From: an uncultured Paraprevotella sp.
Lineage (GTDB): Bacteria; Bacteroidota; Bacteroidia; Bacteroidales; Bacteroidaceae
Assembly: GCA_900546665.1 (NCBI GenBank)
Contig: URDY01000001.1
Coordinates: 124,001-188,000 of the forward strand
DNA length: 64,000 nt
Direction: 5' to 3'
Shown: piece by piece, positions 8,675 through 18,220 of the stretch
Layout: every line of letters begins with the position of its first letter
How positions within the stretch are numbered: the first letter of the stretch is position 1
The notes under the pieces: model-generated
Databases searched by the model: none
The model's input: the letters and a program-made list of their open reading frames with translations, nothing else
What the model was told of the DNA's origin: nothing
Program-made: the position numbers and the translations under genes

Positions 8675-9772
8675 ATGGATATTACAACAAACTATTATAA
8701 CATAGCACCTTTAGCAGAAAAATTCCACGAGGTACTGGCCAATGCTGCCGGTGAGAAAGCTGCTGTAGCCATAGAAGGGCTCGTTTTGGCTGTAGGTCTC
8801 ATTCTGGTATATGCCATATTGGCGGTTGTGCTGATTTATATGGAAAGACGTGTATGTGCAGCCTTCCAATGCCGAATCGGACCGAACCGAGTAGGTGGAC
8901 GCGGAGGACTTTTGCAGGTCCCTGCCGATGTTCTCAAGATACTGACCAAAGAAATCATACGACTCAAGAATGCGGACCATCTGCTTTATGAACTGGCCCC
9001 TTTCTTTGTCATAGCCGGTTCGTTCGTCAGTTTTGCCTGCCTGCCATGGCACAAGGGAGCTCCCGTTCTCGATTATGAAGTAGGCATTATGCTTCCACTT
9101 GCTGCATCCGGACTTGGAGTATTAGGTATTCTGATGGCCGGTTGGAGCAGTAACAGCAAGTATGCGGTCATCGGAGCCATGCGTAGTGGAGCCATGATGA
9201 TCAGCTACGAACTTTCAATGGGTATAACCGTTATAGCCATTGTGGCCTTGAGTGGGACAATGAGTATCTCTGGCATTGTAGAAAGTCAGGAAAATATATG
9301 GAATATTTTCAAAGGTCATATTCTGACCATTATCGCTTTCTTTATTTATATCATTTCCGGTAATGCTGAAGCAAACAGAGGTCCGTTCGACCTTGCAGAA
9401 GCCGAACAGGAACTGACTGCCGGATACCATACTGAATATTCAGGTATGCATTTCGGTTTCTTTTATCTGGCAGAATACCTCAACCTGTTCATCACAGCAG
9501 GAATCTCTGTCACACTGTTCCTTGGAGGATGGATGCCATTGCACATATCCGGACTTGATGCCCTCAACCAGGTCATGGATGCCATTCCCGGAGTTATATG
9601 GTTCGTAGGCAAGACTTTTGCAGTCGTATTCCTGCTAATGTGGATCAGATGGTCATTCCCGCGCTTGCGTATCGACCAGGTACAGACATTGGAATGGAAA
9701 TACCTCATGCCTTTGTCTTTAATCATTATGATGGCCACTGTAATATGTAAAGTATACGGTTTGGTTTTCTAA
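8675..9772 (+). CDS. nuoH: Complex I subunit H
   Basis: 365 residues, eight or more membrane helices. The family signatures are ERRVCAAFQCRIGPNRVGG in the first cytoplasmic loop and the acidic stretch NRGPFDLAEAEQELTAGYHTEYSG, which lines the quinone entry channel and couples redox chemistry to proton movement. The gene follows nuoCD after a 54-base gap and lies directly before nuoI, the standard order. Confidence 0.96.
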   Translation: MDITTNYYNIAPLAEKFHEVLANAAGEKAAVAIEGLVLAVGLILVYAILAVVLIYMERRVCAAFQCRIGPNRVGGRGGLLQVPADVLKILTKEIIRLKNADHLLYELAPFFVIAGSFVSFACLPWHKGAPVLDYEVGIMLPLAASGLGVLGILMAGWSSNSKYAVIGAMRSGAMMISYELSMGITVIAIVALSGTMSISGIVESQENIWNIFKGHILTIIAFFIYIISGNAEANRGPFDLAEAEQELTAGYHTEYSGMHFGFFYLAEYLNLFITAGISVTLFLGGWMPLHISGLDALNQVMDAIPGVIWFVGKTFAVVFLLMWIRWSFPRLRIDQVQTLEWKYLMPLSLIIMMATVICKVYGLVF

Positions 9773-9822
9773 TTATCATTAAAACCTATCAAGATTATCA
9801 ACAAGTAGAATAATAATTAAAA

Positions 9823-10323
9823 ATGAACAGTAGCTTAAAAAAATATATCAGAAGATATCTGCGCGGAACCAAAAGCCTGTTTGTAGGTATGAATACATCC
9901 ATGAAAGTGATGTTACAAAAAAAGGTTACTGAAGAATACCCCGAAAACCGGCATACCACGCTCCACGTACCACAACGCCACAGAGCCTGTCTGCAAATGG
10001 TAGCCAATGAAGACGGACAGTGGCGATGCATCGCCTGCGGACTTTGTCAGGCCGCCTGTCCCAATGGCACCATCAAGATAGAATCAGAATGGACTGTTGA
10101 CGATGAAGGAAAGAAAAAGCGCCATCTACTGGCATGGCATTACGATTTGGGATCATGTATGTTTTGCGGCTTATGCGTAGATGCATGCCCTCACGAGGCT
10201 ATCAAATTCAACAATCATTTCGAAAATGCCGTATTCCGGCGTGACAGCCTCAAATTAAGATTAGACCTGCCTGACAAAGAAAAGTGGGCCGAAAACGGAA
10301 CACGAATCAGTAACGGCGAATAA
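9823..10323 (+). CDS. nuoI: Complex I subunit I, 2x[4Fe-4S] ferredoxin-like
   Basis: 166 residues. Two CxxCxxCxxxCP motifs bind clusters N6a and N6b: C69/C72/C75/C79 in CIACGLCQAACPNG and C112/C115/C118/C122 in CMFCGLCVDACPHEA. The subunit relays electrons to NuoB. Because nuoE, nuoF and nuoG are not encoded in this operon, NuoI would be the first iron-sulfur subunit met by the electron donor, as in the eleven-subunit complex I forms of chloroplasts, cyanobacteria and some archaea. Confidence 0.94.
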   Translation: MNSSLKKYIRRYLRGTKSLFVGMNTSMKVMLQKKVTEEYPENRHTTLHVPQRHRACLQMVANEDGQWRCIACGLCQAACPNGTIKIESEWTVDDEGKKKRHLLAWHYDLGSCMFCGLCVDACPHEAIKFNNHFENAVFRRDSLKLRLDLPDKEKWAENGTRISNGE

Positions 10324-10393
10324 AAGGAAGAGGCCAATTTGACAAACGGACTCGATACAACATTAAAAATTACATTCATACAAACATCATCCT

Positions 10394-10906
10394 ATGAATA
10401 TCACTTTTCAACAAACGGTATTTATTATCGTATCACTGCTAATTATCACAGGAGCAGTGGCCGCAGTCACGGCCAAACATATTCTCAGAGCCGTCACCGC
10501 ACTGCTCATGGTGTTGTTTGGAACAGCTGCATTCTATTTCATGCTTGATTATACGTTTTTGGGAGTTGTTCAGATAACAGTCTATGCCGGAGGTATAGTC
10601 ATCCTGTATGTGTTCTCCATCCTGCTCACACGTTCGCAGGCCACTTTACGTTCGAAGCTACCCAAAGGCAGACTCACAGCCATACTGGCGACCATTCTTG
10701 TGGGTTTAGGTCTCACACTATGGTTGTTGTTCACAGCCGGATTTGCCGGTAACGTTTTGCCGGAAGGCGGTGAACTCTCACCGGCTCTCATTGGCGAAGC
10801 TTTGGTCGGAGCCGGAAAATACCAGTTCGTACTGACCTTTGAAGTCATCAGTGTACTCCTTCTGGCATGTATCATCGGAGCTGTCATGATAGCCCGCAAA
10901 CGTTGA
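10394..10906 (+). CDS. nuoJ: Complex I subunit J
   Basis: 170 residues with five predicted membrane helices. VVQITVYAGGIVILYVFSILLT is the hallmark of NuoJ/ND6 around the pi-bulge helix that takes part in the coupling movement. The gene sits between nuoI and nuoK. The ATG at 10394 (MNITFQQ) follows a short spacer after nuoI. Confidence 0.93.
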   Translation: MNITFQQTVFIIVSLLIITGAVAAVTAKHILRAVTALLMVLFGTAAFYFMLDYTFLGVVQITVYAGGIVILYVFSILLTRSQATLRSKLPKGRLTAILATILVGLGLTLWLLFTAGFAGNVLPEGGELSPALIGEALVGAGKYQFVLTFEVISVLLLACIIGAVMIARKR

Positions 10907-10938
10907 AATCAGATTATCAATCAAACATTACAAGAATC

Positions 10939-11250
10939 ATGGATATTACATTATTATATTATCTGGTACCGGGAACCATTATGATGTTCTGCGGTGTATA
11001 CGGATTCTTCACCAGACAAAGTCTGCTGGCAGTCCTGCTTTCAGTAGAACTGATGCTTAATTCTGCCAACATCAATTTTGCTGTATTCAACCGCTTTCTT
11101 TTTCCAAACGCTCTGGAAGGACATTTCTTCTCACTGTTCGGCATTGCCATCTCTGCCGCAGAAACTGCTGTAGCCATTGCCATCATGATCAATGTATACC
11201 GCAATCTGAACAGCATCAATACGGACGATATACGAAAAATGAAAGGTTAG
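10939..11250 (+). CDS. nuoK: Complex I subunit K
   Basis: 103 residues from ATG 10939 (MDITLLYYLVPG); the longer in-frame start at 10867 lies inside nuoJ and adds a hydrophilic stretch absent from the family. Three membrane helices carry the two conserved glutamates, in SVELMLNSANINF and in SAAETAVAIAIMI, that form part of the half-closed proton channel (ND4L homologue). Stop at 11250, then nuoL after 43 bases. Confidence 0.95.
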   Translation: MDITLLYYLVPGTIMMFCGVYGFFTRQSLLAVLLSVELMLNSANINFAVFNRFLFPNALEGHFFSLFGIAISAAETAVAIAIMINVYRNLNSINTDDIRKMKG

Positions 11251-11293
11251 ACAATATCACAATTTACAGACTCTATAAAACATTAGTTTTTAT

Positions 11294-13180
11294 ATGGAAT
11301 ACACGCTTTATATTCTGTTACTGCCAGTATTGAGTTTTCTGGTTCTGGCATTGGCCGGCATGAAGATGAGCCATCGTACAGCCGGCCTCATAGGCACAGC
11401 TTCACTGACTATCACCGCCATACTGGCCTGGACAGCAGCTTTGGGCTATTTCTCATCTGCACGTGTTGACGGTATATTACCGGAACTGACCACATTCAAT
11501 ATCTCATGGCTTCCTTTCAATGAAGGATTGCATATTGACATGGGTTTTCTTCTGGATCCCCTGTCAGCTCTCATGCTGATTGTAGTCACGACTGTTTCCC
11601 TTATGGTTCACATCTATTCATTTGGCTATATGAAAGGTGAAAGAGGATTCCAGCGTTACTATGCTTTCCTCAGCCTGTTCACATTTGCCATGCTTGGTCT
11701 GGTGGTCGCTACCAACATTTTCCAGATGTATATTTTCTGGGAACTCGTAGGTGTTTCTTCTTATCTGCTCATCGGATTCTATTACACGAAGCCGGAAGCT
11801 ATCGCAGCTTCAAAGAAAGCATTTATCGTTACCCGATTTGCCGATCTCGGCTTCCTTATCGGTATTCTCATCTATGGTTACAATTTAGGAACATTTTCTT
11901 TCTCACCGACAGAAGAAGCTCTCATGCAAGGTGGGCTGATGATGCCAATGGCATTAGGACTGATGTTTATCGGCGGAGCCGGAAAAAGTGCCATGTTCCC
12001 GCTCCACATCTGGTTACCGGATGCAATGGAAGGACCGACTCCTGTCTCTGCCCTTATTCATGCGGCAACCATGGTGGTAGCCGGTGTTTATCAGGTTGCC
12101 CGTCTTTTCCCGATCTATATCGATTATGCTCCTGACACGCTCCACCTGATTGTCATTGTCGGTGCATTCACGGCATTCTATGCTGCAGCAGTAGCCTGCG
12201 TACAGAGTGACATCAAACGCGTATTGGCATTCTCTACCATCTCGCAGATCGGATTCATGATGGTTGCACTGGGAGTCTGCACTTCCGACAATCCGCATGA
12301 AGGCGGATTGGGATATATGGCTTCCATGTTCCACCTCTTTACTCATGCCATGTTCAAGGCACTGCTCTTCCTGGGAGCCGGTAGTATCATCCACGCCGTA
12401 CACAGTAATGAAATGAGCACAATGGGTGGTCTGCGCAAATACATGCCGCTCACTCATATTACATTCCTGATCGCTTGTCTGGCTATTGCCGGAATACCTC
12501 CATTCTCAGGATTCTTTTCTAAAGACGAGATTCTGACAGCCTGTTTCCGTTACAGCCCTGCAACCGGTTGGATCATGACAATCATTGCCGGTATGACAGC
12601 ATTCTATATGTTCCGCCTTTACTATGGCATTTTCTGGGGTAAGGAAAACAAAGAACTGCATGAAGCCCATCATCCTCACGAAAGTCCTTTTACCATGACT
12701 TTCCCGTTGCTTTTCCTGGCCTTGATTACCTGCGGTGCCGGTTTCCTTCCTTTCGGACACCTTATTTCGGCTGACGGAACAGCTTACGATATCCATCTTG
12801 ACGCTAGCGTTGCCACAACCAGCATCATCGTTGCCGTTTGTGCCATACTATTGGCTACATGGATGTATGCTCGTGAGAAACAGCCTGTCGCAGATGCACT
12901 AGCCCAAAAATTCCCACGTCTGCACGAAGCAGCATATCGCAGATTCTACATGGACGAGATCTGGCTGTTCATCACCAAACGTATCATCTTCAGATGCGTG
13001 TCACGTCCAATAGCCTGGTTCGACCGTCATGCCATTGACCAGTTCTTCAACTTCTCGGCATGGGGTGCCAATGCTACGGCAGAAGAAATCCAGCCCATGC
13101 AAAGCGGCAATATCCAGAACTATACTATTTGGTTCTTTATCGGCATTCTGGCCGTCAGCCTCATCGTTCTGGCTCTATAA
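11294..13180 (+). CDS. nuoL: Complex I subunit L, antiporter-like proton pump
   Basis: 628 residues with about 16 membrane helices. The Mrp/antiporter core is clear: FWELVGVSSYLLIGFYY (conserved glutamate), PLHIWLPDAMEGPTPVSALIHAATMVVAGVY (channel lysine/histidine helix) and VQSDIKRVLAFSTISQIGFM. The C-terminal part contains the long amphipathic helix that braces the membrane arm, ending in a final anchor helix. It is the most distal of the three antiporter-like subunits and pumps protons across the inner membrane. Confidence 0.96.
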   Translation: MEYTLYILLLPVLSFLVLALAGMKMSHRTAGLIGTASLTITAILAWTAALGYFSSARVDGILPELTTFNISWLPFNEGLHIDMGFLLDPLSALMLIVVTTVSLMVHIYSFGYMKGERGFQRYYAFLSLFTFAMLGLVVATNIFQMYIFWELVGVSSYLLIGFYYTKPEAIAASKKAFIVTRFADLGFLIGILIYGYNLGTFSFSPTEEALMQGGLMMPMALGLMFIGGAGKSAMFPLHIWLPDAMEGPTPVSALIHAATMVVAGVYQVARLFPIYIDYAPDTLHLIVIVGAFTAFYAAAVACVQSDIKRVLAFSTISQIGFMMVALGVCTSDNPHEGGLGYMASMFHLFTHAMFKALLFLGAGSIIHAVHSNEMSTMGGLRKYMPLTHITFLIACLAIAGIPPFSGFFSKDEILTACFRYSPATGWIMTIIAGMTAFYMFRLYYGIFWGKENKELHEAHHPHESPFTMTFPLLFLALITCGAGFLPFGHLISADGTAYDIHLDASVATTSIIVAVCAILLATWMYAREKQPVADALAQKFPRLHEAAYRRFYMDEIWLFITKRIIFRCVSRPIAWFDRHAIDQFFNFSAWGANATAEEIQPMQSGNIQNYTIWFFIGILAVSLIVLAL

Positions 13181-13217
13181 TCAGTTTTAAAAATCCCGAT
13201 TAAAACACATCAAAATT

Positions 13218-14705
13218 ATGAATATATTAAGTCTTTATGTTTTGATTCCGTTACTGATGCTGCTGGCTTTATGGCTAGCACGTAACGTGAACCAGGTCAG
13301 AGGCGTCATGCTGACAGGCGCATCTCTCTTACTGGCTCTGTCAGTATGGCTTACTATCACTTATCTGAACTGGCGGGGAGCCGGAAGCCATGAAGCTATG
13401 ATGCTGACCGACAGTCTGCCATGGTACAGTCCGTTACATATCTGCTATGCTGTAGGTGTAGATGGCATTTCCGTAGTCATGCTTCTCCTAAGCGCAATCA
13501 TCGTATTCACCGGTACATTTGCCTCTTGGCAGCTAAAACCGATGACTAAGGAATATTTCCTGTGGTTTACATTATTAAGCCTTGGTGTTTTCGGCTTTTT
13601 CATTTCCACCGATCTTTTCACCATGTTCATGTTCTATGAGGTAGCCCTTATTCCCATGTACCTCTTAATCGGCGTATGGGGCAGCGGCAAGAAGTCTTAC
13701 GCAGCCATGAAGCTGACACTTATGCTCATGGGTGGTTCTGCTTTCCTTCTTATCGGTATTCTGGGTATTTACTACGGTGCCGGAGCCGACACCATGAACA
13801 TACTGGAACTGGCGGAAAGACATATTCCATCCGAAATACAACATATCTTCTTCCCTCTTATATTTTTGGGATTCGGTGTACTTGGAGCCTTGTTCCCATT
13901 CCATACATGGAGCCCCGACGGTCATGCCTCAGCTCCTACAGCTGTAAGTATGCTGCATGCCGGCGTTCTGATGAAACTGGGAGGTTACGGTTGTTTCCGC
14001 GTAGCCATGTATCTGATGCCGGAAGGTGCTGCCATGTGGGGTAATGTATTCCTTATCCTCACCACTATCTCTGTCGTATACGGTGCCTTAAGCGCTGTGG
14101 TACAGACCGACCTGAAATATATCAATGCCTACTCTTCAGTCAGCCACTGCGGACTGGTCTTGTTTGCCTTACTGATGATGACACGTATCAGCTGCACCGG
14201 AGCCATCCTTCAGATGTTGAGCCACGGTTTGATGACAGCTCTCTTCTTTGCCCTGATCGGTATGATCTATGGCCGTACCCACACACGTGACGTGCGCCAG
14301 TTGCGCGGACTGATGAAAATCATGCCTTTCCTGGCTGTAGGCTATGTCATTGCCGGATTAGCCAATCTCGGACTTCCGGGATTGAGCGGATTCGTAGCCG
14401 AAATGACCGTTTTCGTAGGATCATTCCAGAATGCTGACGTATTCCACCGCACCTGCACGATCATTGCTACAACCAGTATCGTGATCACCGCCGTATACAT
14501 TCTGCGTGTCGTAGGCCGTATCCTGTACGGTACCTGTACGAATGATGCACACTTGAAACTGACAGATGCCACATGGGATGAGCGCGTGGCCGTCATCTGC
14601 CTCATTATAGCTGTTGCCGGTCTTGGTCTGGCACCGTGGTGGGTAAGCGATACGATCAGCCAGAGCGTTGAGCCGATTGTTTCACGTCTGGCCCTGTCGC
14701 TATAA
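13218..14705 (+). CDS. nuoM: Complex I subunit M, antiporter-like proton pump
   Basis: 495 residues, 14 membrane helices. The core motifs FYEVALIPMYLLIGVWG (glutamate in TM5), FPFHTWSPDGHASAPTAVSML and VQTDLKYINAYSSVSHCGLV identify the ND4/NuoM type. It begins 37 bases after nuoL and precedes nuoN, as in most complete nuo operons. Confidence 0.96.
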   Translation: MNILSLYVLIPLLMLLALWLARNVNQVRGVMLTGASLLLALSVWLTITYLNWRGAGSHEAMMLTDSLPWYSPLHICYAVGVDGISVVMLLLSAIIVFTGTFASWQLKPMTKEYFLWFTLLSLGVFGFFISTDLFTMFMFYEVALIPMYLLIGVWGSGKKSYAAMKLTLMLMGGSAFLLIGILGIYYGAGADTMNILELAERHIPSEIQHIFFPLIFLGFGVLGALFPFHTWSPDGHASAPTAVSMLHAGVLMKLGGYGCFRVAMYLMPEGAAMWGNVFLILTTISVVYGALSAVVQTDLKYINAYSSVSHCGLVLFALLMMTRISCTGAILQMLSHGLMTALFFALIGMIYGRTHTRDVRQLRGLMKIMPFLAVGYVIAGLANLGLPGLSGFVAEMTVFVGSFQNADVFHRTCTIIATTSIVITAVYILRVVGRILYGTCTNDAHLKLTDATWDERVAVICLIIAVAGLGLAPWWVSDTISQSVEPIVSRLALSL

Positions 14706-14753
14706 TATTGATAAACATCTATTATGTGTAACATAAAAAATTATTGATCTACA

Positions 14754-16190
14754 ATGAATATATTTGCTATTTTATCCTTACACGCAGAATTATGGCTAAT
14801 GGCAGTCATTCTTCTTGTGCTAGTGGCAGACTTATTCATGGGTTCACTGCGCAAACGCTGGTTTCACCCTCTGTTATGCGTACTCATGTGTATCCAGATA
14901 ATTCTGTCTGTAACTCCCGATACACGACAGGTTTTCGGAGGTATGTATATCAATACCCCATTCCTTTCCATAGCTAAAGCCGTATTGGCTGCCGGTACAC
15001 TCCTGGTATTTCTACAAAGCAACAAATGGCTGGACCAGAAAGATACCCATTTCAAACGTGGTGAGTTTTACGTTCTCACCCTATGCACCCTGCTGGGTAT
15101 GTTCTTCATGCTTACAGCCGGACATTTCCTTCTTTTCTATCTGGGTCTTGAAATGGCCAGCATTCCTATGGCCTGCATTGTCGCACTCGACAAATACCGC
15201 CATAACTGTGCAGAAGCCGGTGCAAAGTTCATCCTCAGTTCCATGTTCTCTTCCGCCTTTCTGCTCTACGGCCTGTCCTTACTCTACGGCACATGTGGTA
15301 CGCTTTATTTTGCCGATCTGCCTTCACTCATACACGGTACGGCTCTTCAGCAATTTGCCATGGTTCTCTTCATTGCCGGCATAGGCTTCAAGATGAGTCT
15401 GGTTCCCTTCCATTTATGGACTGCCGATGTCTACCAGGGCGCTCCAACCACTGTATCCGCCTATTTGAGTGTCATCTCCAAAGGCGCTGCTGCCGTAGCA
15501 CTGGCCGGCATTCTTCTGCATATATTCGGACCGATGAAAGAAGACTGGGGATCAGCCATTGCCTTACTGGTCATTGTGACAATCACCATCGGTAACCTGA
15601 TGGCTTTGCTTCAGCAGGACATGAAAAGATTCATGGCTTTCAGTAGTGTTTCCCAGGCTGGCTACATCTTGCTGGGTGTTCTGGCCGGTTCGGCTCAAGG
15701 TATGGCTTCACTGCTATTCTACCTGACCATCTATATAGTTGCCAACATCGGCGTATTTGCCGTGATCGGTTCCATAGAACAGGCTACGGACGGACAGGCA
15801 CTGACGCGTGACAACTATCGCGGTCTCTACAAGACCAATCCCCGCCTGACCTTCCTGATGACCCTGTGCCTGTTCTCATTGGCCGGTATACCTCCGTTTG
15901 CAGGATTTTTCTCAAAATTCTTCATATTCTCCGCCGCGTTCCATTCCGGATGGTGGATTACCGTATTCATCGCATTGGTCAATACCGTCATCTCACTGTA
16001 CTATTACCTTCTTGTCGTCAAGGCGATGTATATTGAAGAACCGGAAGAAGGTTTGTCACCTGTTCCCACATTCAGAGTACAGGGCACAAGTCGTCTCTGC
16101 ATGGCCATCTGCCTTGTCGGTGTATGTGTTTTAGGTTTGCTCAGCTTCATTTATGAAGGCATGTTCCATTGGGCAGACGTTCTTTTTTAG
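14754..16190 (+). CDS. nuoN: Complex I subunit N, antiporter-like proton pump
   Basis: 478 residues, 14 membrane helices. FYLGLEMASIPMACIVALDK, FHLWTADVYQGAPTTVSAYLS and LQQDMKRFMAFSSVSQAGYIL mark the ND2/NuoN family. It is the last gene of the operon; a stable hairpin followed by T residues lies 28 bases after its stop. Confidence 0.96.
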   Translation: MNIFAILSLHAELWLMAVILLVLVADLFMGSLRKRWFHPLLCVLMCIQIILSVTPDTRQVFGGMYINTPFLSIAKAVLAAGTLLVFLQSNKWLDQKDTHFKRGEFYVLTLCTLLGMFFMLTAGHFLLFYLGLEMASIPMACIVALDKYRHNCAEAGAKFILSSMFSSAFLLYGLSLLYGTCGTLYFADLPSLIHGTALQQFAMVLFIAGIGFKMSLVPFHLWTADVYQGAPTTVSAYLSVISKGAAAVALAGILLHIFGPMKEDWGSAIALLVIVTITIGNLMALLQQDMKRFMAFSSVSQAGYILLGVLAGSAQGMASLLFYLTIYIVANIGVFAVIGSIEQATDGQALTRDNYRGLYKTNPRLTFLMTLCLFSLAGIPPFAGFFSKFFIFSAAFHSGWWITVFIALVNTVISLYYYLLVVKAMYIEEPEEGLSPVPTFRVQGTSRLCMAICLVGVCVLGLLSFIYEGMFHWADVLF

Positions 16191-16218
16191 TTCCAGACAT
16201 TTTATATCATAATATTTA

Positions 16219-16256
16219 AAAACGGGTTGCAGCTATTCTGTTGCAGCCCGTTTTTA
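16219..16256 (+). terminator. nuo operon terminator
   Basis: AAAACGGGTTGCAG (16219-16232) pairs with TTGCAGCCCGTTTT (16241-16254), with two G-T wobbles and an 8-base loop, followed by T residues. A second, smaller hairpin (CAGACA/TGTCTG at 16270-16289, then a T-rich run) could act as backup. Confidence 0.75.
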
Positions 16257-16585
16257 GGTTTAAAACATTCAGACATTCATCCCTGTCTGGCTTTATTTTT
16301 TTCACAGGAAGAACAACATACTTCGATAAAATCAAGATTATGTAACACATATTTTTTCTTATGAAACATCGCTCTTTTTTCCTTTTGGCAATGTTTGATT
16401 TTATAAATGCGAATGTTTTACTTTGTGACAGGACAAGAACATTGGATTTTTATTTAATAAATGAACTGACTCGAAATTCAGTCATTTGACCAGCCTGCCA
16501 GTATAGCCGTTTTCCGGTCAAAAGGCATCACACGAAACAGATACTTAAATCAATAAATACTCCAATCAACATTGATGTATAAACT
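16257..16585 (+). other. Intergenic region before GH43 gene, with possible promoter
   Basis: After the terminators this stretch holds one promoter-like pair: TTTG at 16394-16397 and a shortened -7 box TACTTTG at 16419-16425, 21 bases apart. It would give a leader of about 155 bases before ATG 16586. I see no ORF, repeat or recognisable RNA structure here. Confidence 0.4.
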
Positions 16586-18160
16586 ATGAAACCTAACAGG
16601 AAAAAGCATTTATGCAGAATGTGCCACATCACTCTGGCAACTTTTCTGAGCGTCTATGTCAGCGCACAGAATATACAGAAAGGTGGATGGCAAGACTTTG
16701 GAATAACCCAAGAAGACACGGTTATCCACATTAATTGCACGGACCTATCAACCAATAACCGGAGTCATTTGTTTTATGCAGATTTCCGTCATTCCTTTAA
16801 GATCTCTTTTTCTGCCTGTTTCAACACCCAACTCACCGAACAGGTATTCTTGTGCAAAGAAGGCTTGAAAGGAGAAATTTTTGCTGATCTGATGATCGGG
16901 TTTGATCCCGGAACAGAACAGATTTTCGCCGAAATCAAAGACAACAGACAAAAACTGCACCGTATATTTGCGGGAGAGAAGGCTGAAAAGGGAAAATGGT
17001 TTGATATAACTCTCCAATCTGAATATAAGTCACCACAGAAAAAATCTGAAATGACCCTGACCGTCAGATCATGCGACACGGGTAAGACAGCAACATCACG
17101 TATAGATTATCCTGGTTTTGCACTGACTTACAATGTCACGAAATGGGTAATAGGAAGAGGATTCCCAGGCGGTTTTCCCAATTCCCTGCAGGTACGCAAC
17201 GGCCTGATCAGGAATCTGAAAATAGAGGGTATCGGCAAAGAACGTGTCAAAGGACAGAACCCGATCTTTACCGACCGCTTCACCGCAGATCCGGCATGCA
17301 CGGTAGTAGGAGACCGTATTTATGCCTTTGTCGGCGAGGATAAAGCTGGTGTCGGCGGGTGGTTTAACATGCCCCATTGGGTTTTATACTCTTCTGCAGA
17401 CATGATCAACTGGACAGATCATGGTGTCATACTGAAGGCCAGTGACTTTCCTCATGCCAATCCGTATGGTGCATGGGCCGCACAAATGGTCGAAAAAGAC
17501 GGTCTGTATTATTATTACGTCACATTGGACGATACCCGAAACGGCAAACACATGATCGATGTGGCCGTAAGCAATAACTCGACAGGCCCTTACAAACCGG
17601 CACGCCAAGACGGAACGCCTCTGGTCACAGATGACATGACTCCCGATTCACACCGCAAGAACGCTGATATTGACCCTACCGTCTTTATCGATGACGACGG
17701 AACACCATGGATGGCTTGGGGTAATGGCGACTGTTATATGGTACGCCTGAAACCTAACATGATTGAACTCGACGGTGAAATACGGCATATAGGCTTACGC
17801 AACTACTCCGAAGGTCCATGGCTGTTTAAACGCAAAAACCTTTATTATCTCGTTTATGCCGCCGACGCACCTGGCATACAGGCCGAACAGATTGCTTATT
17901 CTACAGCCACTTCCATAGAAGGCCCATGGACATATAGAGGACTACTCACTACATCAGCCAAATACGGATTTACAATCCACCCCTCTGTCAACGAATTCAA
18001 AGGTAAATGGTATTTCTTCTACCACGACGGTTCATACATGCTCAATGGAGAACCCGGCGGAGACTGCCGGCGACAGGTATGCGTAGAAGAAATGAAATTC
18101 AATAAGGATGGTACCATTCAACCTATTACATTGACAGAAAAGGGAATTGCAGACAAATAA
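16586..18160 (+). CDS. Secreted glycoside hydrolase family 43 enzyme with N-terminal beta-sandwich
   Basis: 524 residues. The N-terminus is a signal peptide ending near VSAQ. Residues about 30-225 form a LamG-like beta-sandwich (FADLMIGFDPGTEQIF, KGKWFDITLQSE). The GH43 five-bladed propeller follows, with the three acidic residues in their usual contexts: D235 in FTADPAC (base), D363 in DIDPTVFIDDDG (pKa modulator) and E409 in YSEGPWLF (acid). Members cleave arabinofuranosyl or xylosyl links in arabinoxylan, arabinan or galactan; the exact bond cannot be read from sequence. It lies 60 bases before the GH98 gene in the same direction, so the two are probably co-transcribed. Confidence 0.85.
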   Translation: MKPNRKKHLCRMCHITLATFLSVYVSAQNIQKGGWQDFGITQEDTVIHINCTDLSTNNRSHLFYADFRHSFKISFSACFNTQLTEQVFLCKEGLKGEIFADLMIGFDPGTEQIFAEIKDNRQKLHRIFAGEKAEKGKWFDITLQSEYKSPQKKSEMTLTVRSCDTGKTATSRIDYPGFALTYNVTKWVIGRGFPGGFPNSLQVRNGLIRNLKIEGIGKERVKGQNPIFTDRFTADPACTVVGDRIYAFVGEDKAGVGGWFNMPHWVLYSSADMINWTDHGVILKASDFPHANPYGAWAAQMVEKDGLYYYYVTLDDTRNGKHMIDVAVSNNSTGPYKPARQDGTPLVTDDMTPDSHRKNADIDPTVFIDDDGTPWMAWGNGDCYMVRLKPNMIELDGEIRHIGLRNYSEGPWLFKRKNLYYLVYAADAPGIQAEQIAYSTATSIEGPWTYRGLLTTSAKYGFTIHPSVNEFKGKWYFFYHDGSYMLNGEPGGDCRRQVCVEEMKFNKDGTIQPITLTEKGIADK

Positions 18161-18220
18161 GAGATCGGCTCAATCCAATTATCCAGAAAAGACAAATATA
18201 CTTTATAACTTCATCAAATT

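Noticed and set aside
8711..9052. Antisense ORF of 113 codons within nuoH
   Set aside because: It is a shadow of a strongly conserved gene and has no promoter or recognisable protein features.
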